Below are positions 53,130 through 60,734 of a stretch of DNA of 64,000 nucleotides, in pieces (within the stretch, counting starts at the first letter, position 1; every line of letters starts with the position of its first letter). This DNA comes from Bradyrhizobium iriomotense. Lineage in GTDB: Bacteria > Pseudomonadota > Alphaproteobacteria > Rhizobiales > Xanthobacteraceae. Location of the stretch: positions 420,428-484,427 of the forward strand of contig NZ_JAFCJZ010000004.1 of the NCBI RefSeq assembly GCF_018130765.1. Reading direction: 5' to 3'. The notes beneath the pieces are model-generated. The model did not search any database. It was not told the DNA's origin and saw only the letters and a list, made by a program, of their open reading frames with translations. Both the position numbers and the translations under genes were made by a program.

Positions 53130-54359
53130 TTAGCGATCCTTGTGACCGTCGATGAGTTCGCCGAAGAACTCCCACGTCTCGCCCGTGAACTTCATCAAAC
53201 GAATTTGCTCCAACGGTGCGTGATCCGTCGACGAGGTCTTCAGCCGCGAGCCGGGTAGGTAGACTCCGATCGAAAGATCGAGAGCTTCCGCCTGCTTCAT
53301 CACGTTCTCGCGCGTCAAATCGTCGCCACACTGCTCTAGAACTTTCACGAGAGCGGTTGCCGATCCGTATCCGTAGGCATTAGACAGATCCGTTTTGTCG
53401 CCGTCCGGATAGTGCTCCTGCATGAATTGTCTGAACTCGTTCATCCCGGCGTCATCTTTCCATTGAGGATCGTTCGGATCTTTCATGTAGTGGGAACTCA
53501 GGACGTCCTTTGAATTATCCAGGCCAGCCGGTTGCAGCACATTTGTAATCCCGGCCGCGGAGCTTGAGATGAAGCGGACAGGCTTCCATCCCAGGGATGC
53601 AATCTTCCTGATGATCTGCGCAGTAAACTTGGTGGTCGTCAGCGCCATGAAGATATCGGGGTTGGCGGCCTTGATCTTGTAGACTTGCGAATCCGCCGTC
53701 GGCTCGGATGTTTCGTGAGACACCTCGGCTACGATCATGGATGCGGCATTGTCGCCCAGAGCTTCGCGAATGCCTTTGCGGTAGTCCCTGCCGATATCGT
53801 CGTTCTGGTAGAGGATGCCGATCTTACTGCCTGGAAAGTTCTTTAGGATGTACTGGGCGTAGACCCGACCTTCCGCGACGTAGTTCGGAGACCATCCCAT
53901 GCTCCAGGGAGCCGCCTTCGGATCATCGAATCTGGCTGCGCCGCTGGCGGTGAAAAGTTGAGGAACGTGCTTTGCATTGAGGTAAGTCTGGGCGGCGGCG
54001 CTGGTTGGCGTGCCGATCATGCTGAACATGAGCAGCACTTCGTCCCCTTCAACCAGTTTTCGCGTCTGCTCGACCGTCTTTGGCGGGCTGTACCCGTCGT
54101 CATACGAAATGAAGTTGATCTTGCGCCCGTTGATGCCGCCGCGCTCGTTGATCATCTTGAAATACGCTGCCTCGGCCTTGGCGATTGCTCCGTAGGCGGA
54201 GCCGGGACCCGAGTAAGCCGCTGTATTGCCGATCTTTATTTCGGTGTCGCTCGCGCCCGGGCCGTACTTCTTTTCACCGGCGTGAGCGTGCGTGCTTGTG
54301 ATCAGCAACATTGCAGCCAAGCCATAGCCAAAGATCCCGCGTTGAGCGCGAAGCTCCAT
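53130..54359 (-). CDS. ABC transporter substrate-binding protein, Leu/Ile/Val type (orphan; paralogue of 7312)
   Basis: 409 aa with signal peptide (about 1-27, ending THAHA before GEKKYG). TTGGAGGGAAC before the ATG at 54359 decides the start. The core ([52 protein letters not shown]) matches the protein at 7312 closely. First gene of the operon 54359-48683; no permease nearby. Probably imports the acid that the CoA transferase activates. Confidence 0.9.
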   Translation of the reverse strand: MELRAQRGIFGYGLAAMLLITSTHAHAGEKKYGPGASDTEIKIGNTAAYSGPGSAYGAIAKAEAAYFKMINERGGINGRKINFISYDDGYSPPKTVEQTRKLVEGDEVLLMFSMIGTPTSAAAQTYLNAKHVPQLFTASGAARFDDPKAAPWSMGWSPNYVAEGRVYAQYILKNFPGSKIGILYQNDDIGRDYRKGIREALGDNAASMIVAEVSHETSEPTADSQVYKIKAANPDIFMALTTTKFTAQIIRKIASLGWKPVRFISSSAAGITNVLQPAGLDNSKDVLSSHYMKDPNDPQWKDDAGMNEFRQFMQEHYPDGDKTDLSNAYGYGSATALVKVLEQCGDDLTRENVMKQAEALDLSIGVYLPGSRLKTSSTDHAPLEQIRLMKFTGETWEFFGELIDGHKDR

Positions 54360-54416
54360 GTTCCCTCCAAATGTGCTGGCGATCTTTAATGCCCAAGCGG
54401 GCATTCGTCGCGGTTG

Positions 54417-54458
54417 TGAAAACTGTAAACATTATGCACGAGCTGCGTAGCCCGTCAA
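54417..54458 (-). promoter_or_regulatory. Putative sigma70 promoter with regulon site 2
   Basis: On the minus strand: TTGACG (54453-54458), 16-base spacer, CATAAT (54431-54436), then at once the element TGTTTACAGTTTTCA (54417-54431) covering the expected start point. This is a classical repressor placement for the operon starting at 54359. Confidence 0.55.
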
Positions 54459-54501
54459 ACAGAATGCATTTCCGTGGCGCGGACATAATGAAATACCGAA
54501 A

Positions 54502-54516
54502 TGTAGACAGTTGACA
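54502..54516. promoter_or_regulatory. 15-bp regulon element, site 3
   Basis: TGTAGACAGTTGACA; fits TGTnnACAGTTnnCA. About 70 bases above site 2, so the two may act together, or this copy may serve a plus-strand transcript ending at 54731. Confidence 0.55.
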
Positions 54517-54872
54517 TGTTGATGGCTTGCATTACTGCCAGCCGAGTTCGCTCCGTACTCCCTCTCGAAGCGAATTCGTGTTCGGTCGTTCAGATCAGTC
54601 GAATGTCCGAGCGCGTGACGATCCGCTGCTGTCGGCGGAGCCTGTCGGGCACTGGCAAGCGGCAGCATCGCCCTCTAGGGCGTTCCTCCCTTGACTTCGC
54701 CGGGACCAGCTGGATGGTCCCGGCGACTTTTATCAACCGATGCGACGGCGTAATCCAGGGTGGCTTGAAGGGGTGGCTTGATCGCACGATGAGATGCGAT
54801 CGTGCCATCGTGCGGCAGAGCACGATAAGCTGCGTAAGTCCGCCGCTTCTAAGCGAGAGGTGTCGACCGCTG
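54517..54872. other. Intergenic region with an orphan terminator and repeats
   Basis: No recognised protein gene. Contains a strong plus-strand terminator (54699-54731) and four copies of the 7-mer GCACGAT/ATCGTGC in 43 bases (54784-54826). A small RNA between site 3 and the terminator is possible. Confidence 0.45.
54699..54731 (+). terminator. Intrinsic terminator (plus strand) in an intergenic region
   Basis: Stem GCCGGGACC (54699-54707) / GGTCCCGGC (54716-54724), 8-nt loop, then GAC TTTT. T-run only on the plus strand, yet no plus-strand gene lies within 500 bases upstream. Confidence 0.7.
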
Positions 54873-55283
54873 CTAGGAGGAGGCCAAAGTGAGTTCGGCG
54901 GTGGCGACCGCTAGTAAGTTTTGATCGCTGAGGGCGCGAAGATCGAACAATACCCTGCCGTCAACGATATCGCGGACGCTCATCTCCAGCCTTACCGTGC
55001 TGTCGACCTGGCCAGGAACAAGAAACTTTCCCCGGATTGCTCCGGTGCGGCTCCAGGCGTCTTCGCCAAATAGCTCGCACATCCAAGATTCGAATGGCGC
55101 GAGGAGCAGGGGGCCCTGAGCGATCACCTTCCCAAACGGCGTATTAGCCGCGTAAGCGGGATCGCAATGGATCGGAGCGTCAGTACCGAGCAGAGAACCG
55201 AAATCGCAGAATGATTCCAACGTCATCCGCGGCCCGCTGCGGGCAAATTGTTGTCCGACCTCGAGTTCATGAATGCTTAGCAT
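54873..55283 (-). CDS. MaoC-like hydratase
   Basis: 136 aa hotdog protein. The motif region reads LLGTDAPIHCD (31-41) with His39; the catalytic Asp position of GDxNPIH is Thr34, with Asp35 next to it, so activity may differ. FGKVIAQG follows. ATG at 55283 overlaps the stop of the upstream hotdog gene by 7 bases, so they are likely a two-subunit hydratase like 36527/36980. Confidence 0.78.
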   Translation of the reverse strand: MLSIHELEVGQQFARSGPRMTLESFCDFGSLLGTDAPIHCDPAYAANTPFGKVIAQGPLLLAPFESWMCELFGEDAWSRTGAIRGKFLVPGQVDSTVRLEMSVRDIVDGRVLFDLRALSDQNLLAVATAELTLASS

Positions 55284-55708
55284 GGCCAATACAACGTGTG
55301 TTTGATCTTGGCGACGGACCGGCTATCGGTTGTGCATTTCACATGCTGGTCGACGACGATGAAACGCTTCTCATTGCGGATGAATTTGTCGACTATCGAG
55401 ATTTCGACAGTCAAAGGCTCTCCGAGATGGGCGGCACTCATCATTTGGATTTCTTCCTGAGCGTGCAGCACGCCTGGCGGAAATCGCATCTGCCCCTTCA
55501 GCGCCTTGAATTCGTTGAGCAAGAATGCGGGAATCCGACAGCCCGGCCGAAGCCAGGGCGCCTCTTCGCCCAAACATCTATAAAATCGCGCCAGATCGTT
55601 CAGGTCGATCGGCAGCGGTTGCGGAGGGAAGGCCGTGCCGACCTCGACGCTGTCGTAACCTACGCCGCTCCATCCGCCCATTCGATGGTCAGGCTCGAGT
55701 GCTCCCAT
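55277..55708 (-). CDS. MaoC-like hydratase partner, FAS1-dehydratase N-terminal type
   Basis: 143 aa. ATG at 55708 is preferred because GGAGCGAAGG precedes it; starting at 55786 would place the start directly beside the regulatory element at 55788 without ribosome-binding site. Contains DLARFYRCLGEEAPWLRPG, FKALKGQMRFPPGVLHAQEEIQ and VDKFIRNEKRFIVVDQHV. Pairs with the next gene. Confidence 0.78.
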   Translation of the reverse strand: MGALEPDHRMGGWSGVGYDSVEVGTAFPPQPLPIDLNDLARFYRCLGEEAPWLRPGCRIPAFLLNEFKALKGQMRFPPGVLHAQEEIQMMSAAHLGEPLTVEISIVDKFIRNEKRFIVVDQHVKCTTDSRSVAKIKHTLYWPC

Positions 55709-55787
55709 CCTTCGCTCCGCATCGGCCGAAATCGCATGGCCGTGGTTTTTGACTTCGCGAAGGACTGATAGTAAGCGGAGGGTCATG

Positions 55788-55802
55788 TGTCAACAGTTGG
55801 CA
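55788..55802. promoter_or_regulatory. 15-bp regulon element, site 4
   Basis: TGTCAACAGTTGGCA; fits TGTnnACAGTTnnCA. Lies between the divergent hotdog operon (55708, minus) and acyl-CoA dehydrogenase (55874, plus), 80 and 72 bases from the starts. Confidence 0.6.
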
Positions 55803-55873
55803 GAAGGTCGGAAGCCGCTTGGGATCGAAGCCGATCTTCTCTGCCGCCAAACTTCGATCCTGGAGGATTAGCA

Positions 55874-57031
55874 ATGCCACTCTTCAACGATTTCGGTTTC
55901 ACTGACGAGCAAAAGCTGATGCGCCAAAGCCTTTTGAGCTTGGCCGAGCAGCATCTTCCTATCGAGAAAATCCGCGAGCTCGATCGTGATGGTGGTTGGC
56001 CTCATGACGCCTACCGAGCTCTGGCGCGTGGAGGGTGGCTGGGCCTTTTATATCCGGAGGAGTACGGCGGCCTTGGTGGCAGCTACAAGGACATGGCTAT
56101 CCTGCTGGAAACGCTGTCCTACCACTATGCCTGCCTCGGTACGACGTACATGACCAGCGCGATCTATGCGGGCCTTCAGCTACTCTACAATGGCACCGAG
56201 GAGCTGAAGCAGAGCTACATGGTCCCCATGATCAAGGGTGACATCTACATTGCCTTTGCTTTGACTGAGCCGCAGACCGGTTCGGACGCAGCTTCGATCA
56301 AGACCCACGCGGTCCGGGATGGCAGCGACTACATCATTCGCGGTCAGAAATGGTTCATTACGTCAGCGCACGTCGCGGACTACATCGTCCTGGTCGTCAA
56401 GACTGACCCGAACGCGGAGCCGGCGCACAACGGTTTCAGCCTATTCCTCGTCGACGCCAAGGCGCCCGGCGTAACGATCCGGCCCATCGAGACGATGGGA
56501 AGGCATACCACGCATACCAATCAGATCTACTTTGACGAAGTTCGCGTGCCTGCGCGCAACCTGATCGGGCAGGAAAACAAGGGTTGGCGCATCCTCATGC
56601 GTGGTCTCAATCTTGAGCGAATGGCGATCGCCGCTTGTGGTGCCGGCAATGCACAGAAGGCCATCGACATCGCCCAGGACTATGCCTCGCAGCGCATCCA
56701 ATTTGATCAACCAATCACGAAGTTCCAGGTCATCGCGCACAAGCTCGCCGACATGCGCATCAAGGCCGAAATCGCCCGTTTGGTGACCTATCGAACTGCC
56801 GAGATGCTGGACGCCAACTACGACTCGCGGATGGAGACGGCGATTGCCAAGATCGTGGCCACTGAAAACGACTTCGAATGCGCCAACATTGGCATGCAGG
56901 TCATGGGCGGAGCCGGCTTCTCAATGGAGCACGATATGCAGCGGCTCTTCAGAGACTCCCGCCTCGGGCCTATCGGCGGCGGAAGCAACGAAATTCAGCG
57001 CAACATCATCGCCAAACTGATGGGCCTGTAA
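55874..57031 (+). CDS. Acyl-CoA dehydrogenase
   Basis: 385 aa. LTEPQTGSDAASIKT, GQKWFITSAHVADYIV, HTNQIYFDEVRVPARNLIG, and the C-terminal RLGPIGGGSNEIQRNIIAKLMGL. Glu in LNLERMAIA is the likely base, as in isovaleryl-CoA dehydrogenase type. TGGAGGATTAGCA before the ATG at 55874; a GTG at 55787 would overlap the operator and is rejected. Followed by a MaoC gene. Confidence 0.92.
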   Translation: MPLFNDFGFTDEQKLMRQSLLSLAEQHLPIEKIRELDRDGGWPHDAYRALARGGWLGLLYPEEYGGLGGSYKDMAILLETLSYHYACLGTTYMTSAIYAGLQLLYNGTEELKQSYMVPMIKGDIYIAFALTEPQTGSDAASIKTHAVRDGSDYIIRGQKWFITSAHVADYIVLVVKTDPNAEPAHNGFSLFLVDAKAPGVTIRPIETMGRHTTHTNQIYFDEVRVPARNLIGQENKGWRILMRGLNLERMAIAACGAGNAQKAIDIAQDYASQRIQFDQPITKFQVIAHKLADMRIKAEIARLVTYRTAEMLDANYDSRMETAIAKIVATENDFECANIGMQVMGGAGFSMEHDMQRLFRDSRLGPIGGGSNEIQRNIIAKLMGL

Positions 57032-57048
57032 GCTAGGGAAGCCAGCAA

Positions 57049-57522
57049 ATGATGACGAGCGCTCCAGCCCCCCGCGGAATGTATTTCGAGGATTTCACCG
57101 TCGGTCAGGTTTTAACCACAGGACGACGAACGATCACATCGACCGACATCGTGAACTTCGCCTGCCTGTCAGGCGATTTCAACGACGTCCACACCAATCA
57201 CGAGTATTGCAAGACGACGCCGTTCGGGGAGCCGATCGCGCACGGTCCGCTCGTCTTTGCGGTCGCCGCAGGACTCAACTATGCATCCGGGATGAACGAC
57301 GGGACCCTGATTGCCCTGCTCGGAATCGACAAGTGGCGGATGAAGCGACCGGTCAAACATGGCGATACGATCTTTGTCCGCACGCAAGTCATCTCCAAGC
57401 GGGAGACCAGCCAGCAAGATCGAGGCGTGGTGACGTTCGCACGCGCCTTCGTCAATCAGCGCAATGAAGAGGTGCAGGAGATGGAGGTTTCGATTATGTA
57501 CCGCCGTCGTCCGGCGGCCTGA
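57049..57522 (+). CDS. MaoC-like R-specific enoyl-CoA hydratase
   Basis: 157 aa hotdog hydratase with CLSGDFNDVHTN (39-50): Asp43 and His48 are the catalytic pair, then FGEPIAHGPL. 17 bases after the dehydrogenase stop, so likely acts on its enoyl-CoA product. Its stop abuts the stop of the convergent ligase gene (TGATCA), leaving no room for a terminator between them. Confidence 0.87.
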   Translation: MMTSAPAPRGMYFEDFTVGQVLTTGRRTITSTDIVNFACLSGDFNDVHTNHEYCKTTPFGEPIAHGPLVFAVAAGLNYASGMNDGTLIALLGIDKWRMKRPVKHGDTIFVRTQVISKRETSQQDRGVVTFARAFVNQRNEEVQEMEVSIMYRRRPAA

Positions 57523-59055
57523 TCAGGCGTCCTGCGGTTGCTTTGCGACCCAGGCCTCGACCTCCGAGCGGAGTATCTTTCCGGTATTGTTGCGTGGCAA
57601 GCTGCCCTTCGAGACGAACATCACTCGTTTGGGCCGCTTGTACGATGCCAGCTCGTCGCGACACAGCGCTATCAGTTCGTCGGAGCTCGGGGCAGGGGAT
57701 TCCGACGCCACCACAAGGACTGGCACCTCGCCCCAACGTGGATCGGGTTGCCGGACCACGACTGCCTCGACGATCTTCGGATGCTGCAAGGCGACGCGCT
57801 CGATTTCGGCGGGATAGATGTTCTCGCCGCCGGACTTGATCAGATACTTGCTTCGGTCGACATAGCTTAACCGGCCATCGGTGCGGCGAACAAAGACGTC
57901 ACCCGTATGATACCAGCCACCACGGAATGCGTCGCGCGTAGCATCCGGTGCATTCCAATACCCGCTGAACAAAGTCGGTCCCCGCATCACTAGTTCGCCG
58001 GGCTGTCCTTCGAGAACAGGCGTTCCGGAATCATCGACCAATGAAACCTCGCAAAGCAAGCTCTCGGTCTTTCCGAGATCTGTTGGAATTTCGCCGGTTG
58101 CGAGCCGCCCTGCAGACGCGGGCGGCATGCCCGTCTCTGTGCTACCAAACGTGTTCGTGAAAGGGACGCCAAAGACTGACGTGAGGTCAGCAATCTGTTG
58201 CGGTGCGAAAAGGTCGGCCATGGCTCCGAACTTCTTGAGCCGTTTCACCTGCGGCCGCCGCTCACGGAGATAAGCTAACGTTTGTTCGACCATGCCTGGA
58301 AAGAAGATCAGGTTACTGAGACTATCGCTCTCGAGATAATCGCAGATGACGGGAAGGTCTGCCCCATCGAGCACGACGACCTTGCCGCCGAGCAGAAGTG
58401 TGCCAAGCCCCAACTCGACCGAGGCCATGTGGCACAGCGGAGACCAGGCCAAAAAGGTATCGCCGCCATCTACTCCGTAGTCGCTAACGTACACCATAAG
58501 GCGTGCGAGGATCGCTCTGCGACTGATAAGCGCCCCCTTCGGTAGACCGGTCGTTCCGCTGGTGTAGATGATGAACAGCCCGGCCTCGGGATCGTCGTCG
58601 ACACCGGGACCGTCCATCGGATCACACTGCTCGATCCGACGATCGAGAAGTTCTCCAGTTTCAAGCATCTCACCGCAGGCCGTGTCAGCCAGGAGCGAGG
58701 TCAGTTTGGTCGATACGATAGTAACCTTGGGCTGAACGAGCTCGACGCAGTGTCGGATTTCCTTTGCTGAGAGTCTGAAATTCAGAGTGGAAACGATGAG
58801 CTTCAGTCGAATCGCCGCGATCGCGAGTTCGAGAAAGAGCGGGGAATTCTCACTGAGGATGCATACGCGATCTCCCGGTGTACATCCGAGAGAAGCAAGT
58901 AGGGACTGGAGTTTCCTCGATCTCTCGTCGAGCTGGGCATAGCTAACCTCCCGCCCCGCCGACACAACTGCTGTCCGATGCGCCTTGAGCCGGCATTGCT
59001 TGGCGAACAGAGCCGACAGAGAGAGCTGCGAGGCACTGGTGGTTTCTTTGTTCAT
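57523..59055 (-). CDS. AMP-forming acyl-CoA ligase
   Basis: 510 aa with YTSGTTGLPKG, FGSTETGMPP, YHTGDVFVRRTDG, SKYLIKSGGENIYPAEIE and LPRNNTGKIL (catalytic Lys). ATG at 59055 has AGGGCC upstream; longer frame to 59106 not favoured. Convergent with the MaoC gene and divergent from the TctC gene at 59212 with regulon site 5 between. Confidence 0.9.
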   Translation of the reverse strand: MNKETTSASQLSLSALFAKQCRLKAHRTAVVSAGREVSYAQLDERSRKLQSLLASLGCTPGDRVCILSENSPLFLELAIAAIRLKLIVSTLNFRLSAKEIRHCVELVQPKVTIVSTKLTSLLADTACGEMLETGELLDRRIEQCDPMDGPGVDDDPEAGLFIIYTSGTTGLPKGALISRRAILARLMVYVSDYGVDGGDTFLAWSPLCHMASVELGLGTLLLGGKVVVLDGADLPVICDYLESDSLSNLIFFPGMVEQTLAYLRERRPQVKRLKKFGAMADLFAPQQIADLTSVFGVPFTNTFGSTETGMPPASAGRLATGEIPTDLGKTESLLCEVSLVDDSGTPVLEGQPGELVMRGPTLFSGYWNAPDATRDAFRGGWYHTGDVFVRRTDGRLSYVDRSKYLIKSGGENIYPAEIERVALQHPKIVEAVVVRQPDPRWGEVPVLVVASESPAPSSDELIALCRDELASYKRPKRVMFVSKGSLPRNNTGKILRSEVEAWVAKQPQDA

Positions 59056-59127
59056 TTTTATTAGGCCCTGTGGGTGCAGACGATCAAAGATAAGAGGCGT
59101 TAGCACAACGGTTTTTGAATTGTAAGC

Positions 59128-59142
59128 TGTAGACAGTTGGCA
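59128..59142. promoter_or_regulatory. 15-bp regulon element, site 5
   Basis: TGTAGACAGTTGGCA; differs from site 4 at two positions. Between the divergent ligase (59055, minus) and tctC (59212, plus) genes, 73 and 70 bases from the starts. Confidence 0.6.
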
Positions 59143-59211
59143 GATTTCCGGCTATTCAGCGACTTGGGCCCGGCGCGCCCCCGTCATAAGCCTAAGTATA
59201 TGGAGGAAATC

Positions 59212-60195
59212 ATGAATCGTGTCGTCCGGCTTGCCGTCGCCCTGCTGGCGCTCGGCGCCACCTTCGCCGTTCGACCGGTGGCCGCGCAAAACTATCCAAC
59301 GAGGCCCGTCAAGATGATGGTGGGCTTCAGTCCTGGGGGGACTATCGACGTAACGGCTCGCATTATTGCTGATCAGCTTGGCCAGAAGCTGGGCAAGCCG
59401 TTCATCGTCGAGAACCGTACCGGCGCGAACGGGCAACTGGCGGCGGAGGCCGTAGCCAAAGCCGAGCCCGACGGCCAAACAATCTTCGTCAGCAACAGCA
59501 GTTCGATCACGCTCAATCCTACTCTCTTCAAGAAGCTTCCCTACGATCCCGAGCGAGACTTCGCGCCGGTCACGACGGTCGTTGCCACGCCTCTCATCCT
59601 CGTGGTGAATGCCGATGACCCTAAGTCGAAGGACATCAAAACCGTCAAAGACCTTGTTGCCGCTGCAAAAGGCAAGCCCGGAGAAATCTCTTACGGCTCG
59701 GCCGGCAACGGAAATATCACTCACCTTGCTTTCGAACTTCTCAGTCAGCGCGCCGAGATCCAGATGCTCCATGTCCCATACCGTGGAGCGGCTGCGGCTG
59801 AAGTTGCGGCTCTTTCGCAGGAGGTTATCGCCGTTTTCGACACCCTCTCGGCGATTCCCTATATCAAAGCCGGAAAGTTTCGGGCCATCGCAGTCTCTTC
59901 ACCGACGCGTCTGCCGGCGCTCCCTGATGTTCCCACGATTGCCGAATCTGGGTACCCGGGATTCGATATAACCTTCTGGGTCGGAATTTTCGTTCCCAAG
60001 AAGACGCCGTCGTCGATCGTCGATCTGCTGCAGAAGACGATCGTAAGCGCTACCCAGGATCCCGCCGTGCAATCCCGCCTCGAGCCGCAAGGCTTGATCT
60101 CCACGCTTACGCCAAGCGAGTTCGCCGACAAGATCCGCACCGAGACGAAGCAGCTCGCCGACGTTGCGGCCGCGGCTCACCTCGAACCGAACTAG
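59212..60195 (+). CDS. tctC: Tripartite tricarboxylate transporter binding protein
   Basis: 327 aa. Signal peptide to about residue 25 (ends PVAAQ); YPTRPVKMMVGFSPGGTIDVTARIIAD, VENRTGANGQLAAEAVAKAEPDGQTI, HVPYRGAAAAEVAAL. GGAGGAAATC precedes the ATG. Followed by a hairpin and tctB, tctA: a complete transporter for a di- or tricarboxylate or similar acid. Confidence 0.92.
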   Translation: MNRVVRLAVALLALGATFAVRPVAAQNYPTRPVKMMVGFSPGGTIDVTARIIADQLGQKLGKPFIVENRTGANGQLAAEAVAKAEPDGQTIFVSNSSSITLNPTLFKKLPYDPERDFAPVTTVVATPLILVVNADDPKSKDIKTVKDLVAAAKGKPGEISYGSAGNGNITHLAFELLSQRAEIQMLHVPYRGAAAAEVAALSQEVIAVFDTLSAIPYIKAGKFRAIAVSSPTRLPALPDVPTIAESGYPGFDITFWVGIFVPKKTPSSIVDLLQKTIVSATQDPAVQSRLEPQGLISTLTPSEFADKIRTETKQLADVAAAAHLEPN

Positions 60196-60219
60196 TTCCG
60201 AGCAGAAACGTCGGGCCTC

Positions 60220-60238
60220 GTCCGCGGGGGGCGCGGAC
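60220..60238 (+). promoter_or_regulatory. Hairpin between tctC and tctB
   Basis: Arms GTCCGCG (60220-60226) / CGCGGAC (60232-60238), 5-nt G loop, no T-run. Such hairpins after binding-protein genes often stabilise the upstream message and lower expression of the membrane genes. Confidence 0.45.
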
Positions 60239-60242
60239 CCTA

Positions 60243-60734
60243 GTGGGAGCTGGAAAATTCGTGTCGTCTACCCTGCTACGTAAGCGCGATTTCTACGCCG
60301 GTATGGCGATCACGCTGCTCGGCTGCGCTGTCGCGCTCGACTCCAGCATCAACTACAATCTCGGCACGCTGGCCCGGATGGGGCCGGGCATGTTTCCTCT
60401 CATGCTAGGCATTGTCCTCGCGGTAGTAGGGGGCCTTATCATTGGGACGGCAGTCACCTCGCCGCTCGACCCCGAGGATTGCTTTCTTCCAAAAGACAAG
60501 CATTGGTGGGCGTGGAGCTGCATTCTGGGAGGCCCCATCCTATTCGTCATATTCGGCGAGCGGTTCGGATTTCTTCCTGCAACATTCGCGTGTGTCTTCG
60601 TGTCCGCGTGCGGCGATCGCGCCGCGACGCTCAAGGGCTCCCTCATCCTTGCTCTGGGAGTATCGGTGGTCGGCTCCTTCCTGTTCGTCGGTCTTCTGCA
60701 GTCGCCGCTTCCTTTGCTCAGGTGGAGCTTCTGA
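60243..60734 (+). CDS. tctB: Tripartite tricarboxylate transporter small permease
   Basis: 163 aa with four membrane segments (about 18-35, 45-70, 93-112, 128-155). GTG start at 60243 or 60261 (both plausible). Typical PGxFP: GPGMFPLMLG at 47-56. Stop overlaps tctA start (TGATG). Confidence 0.88.
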   Translation: MGAGKFVSSTLLRKRDFYAGMAITLLGCAVALDSSINYNLGTLARMGPGMFPLMLGIVLAVVGGLIIGTAVTSPLDPEDCFLPKDKHWWAWSCILGGPILFVIFGERFGFLPATFACVFVSACGDRAATLKGSLILALGVSVVGSFLFVGLLQSPLPLLRWSF

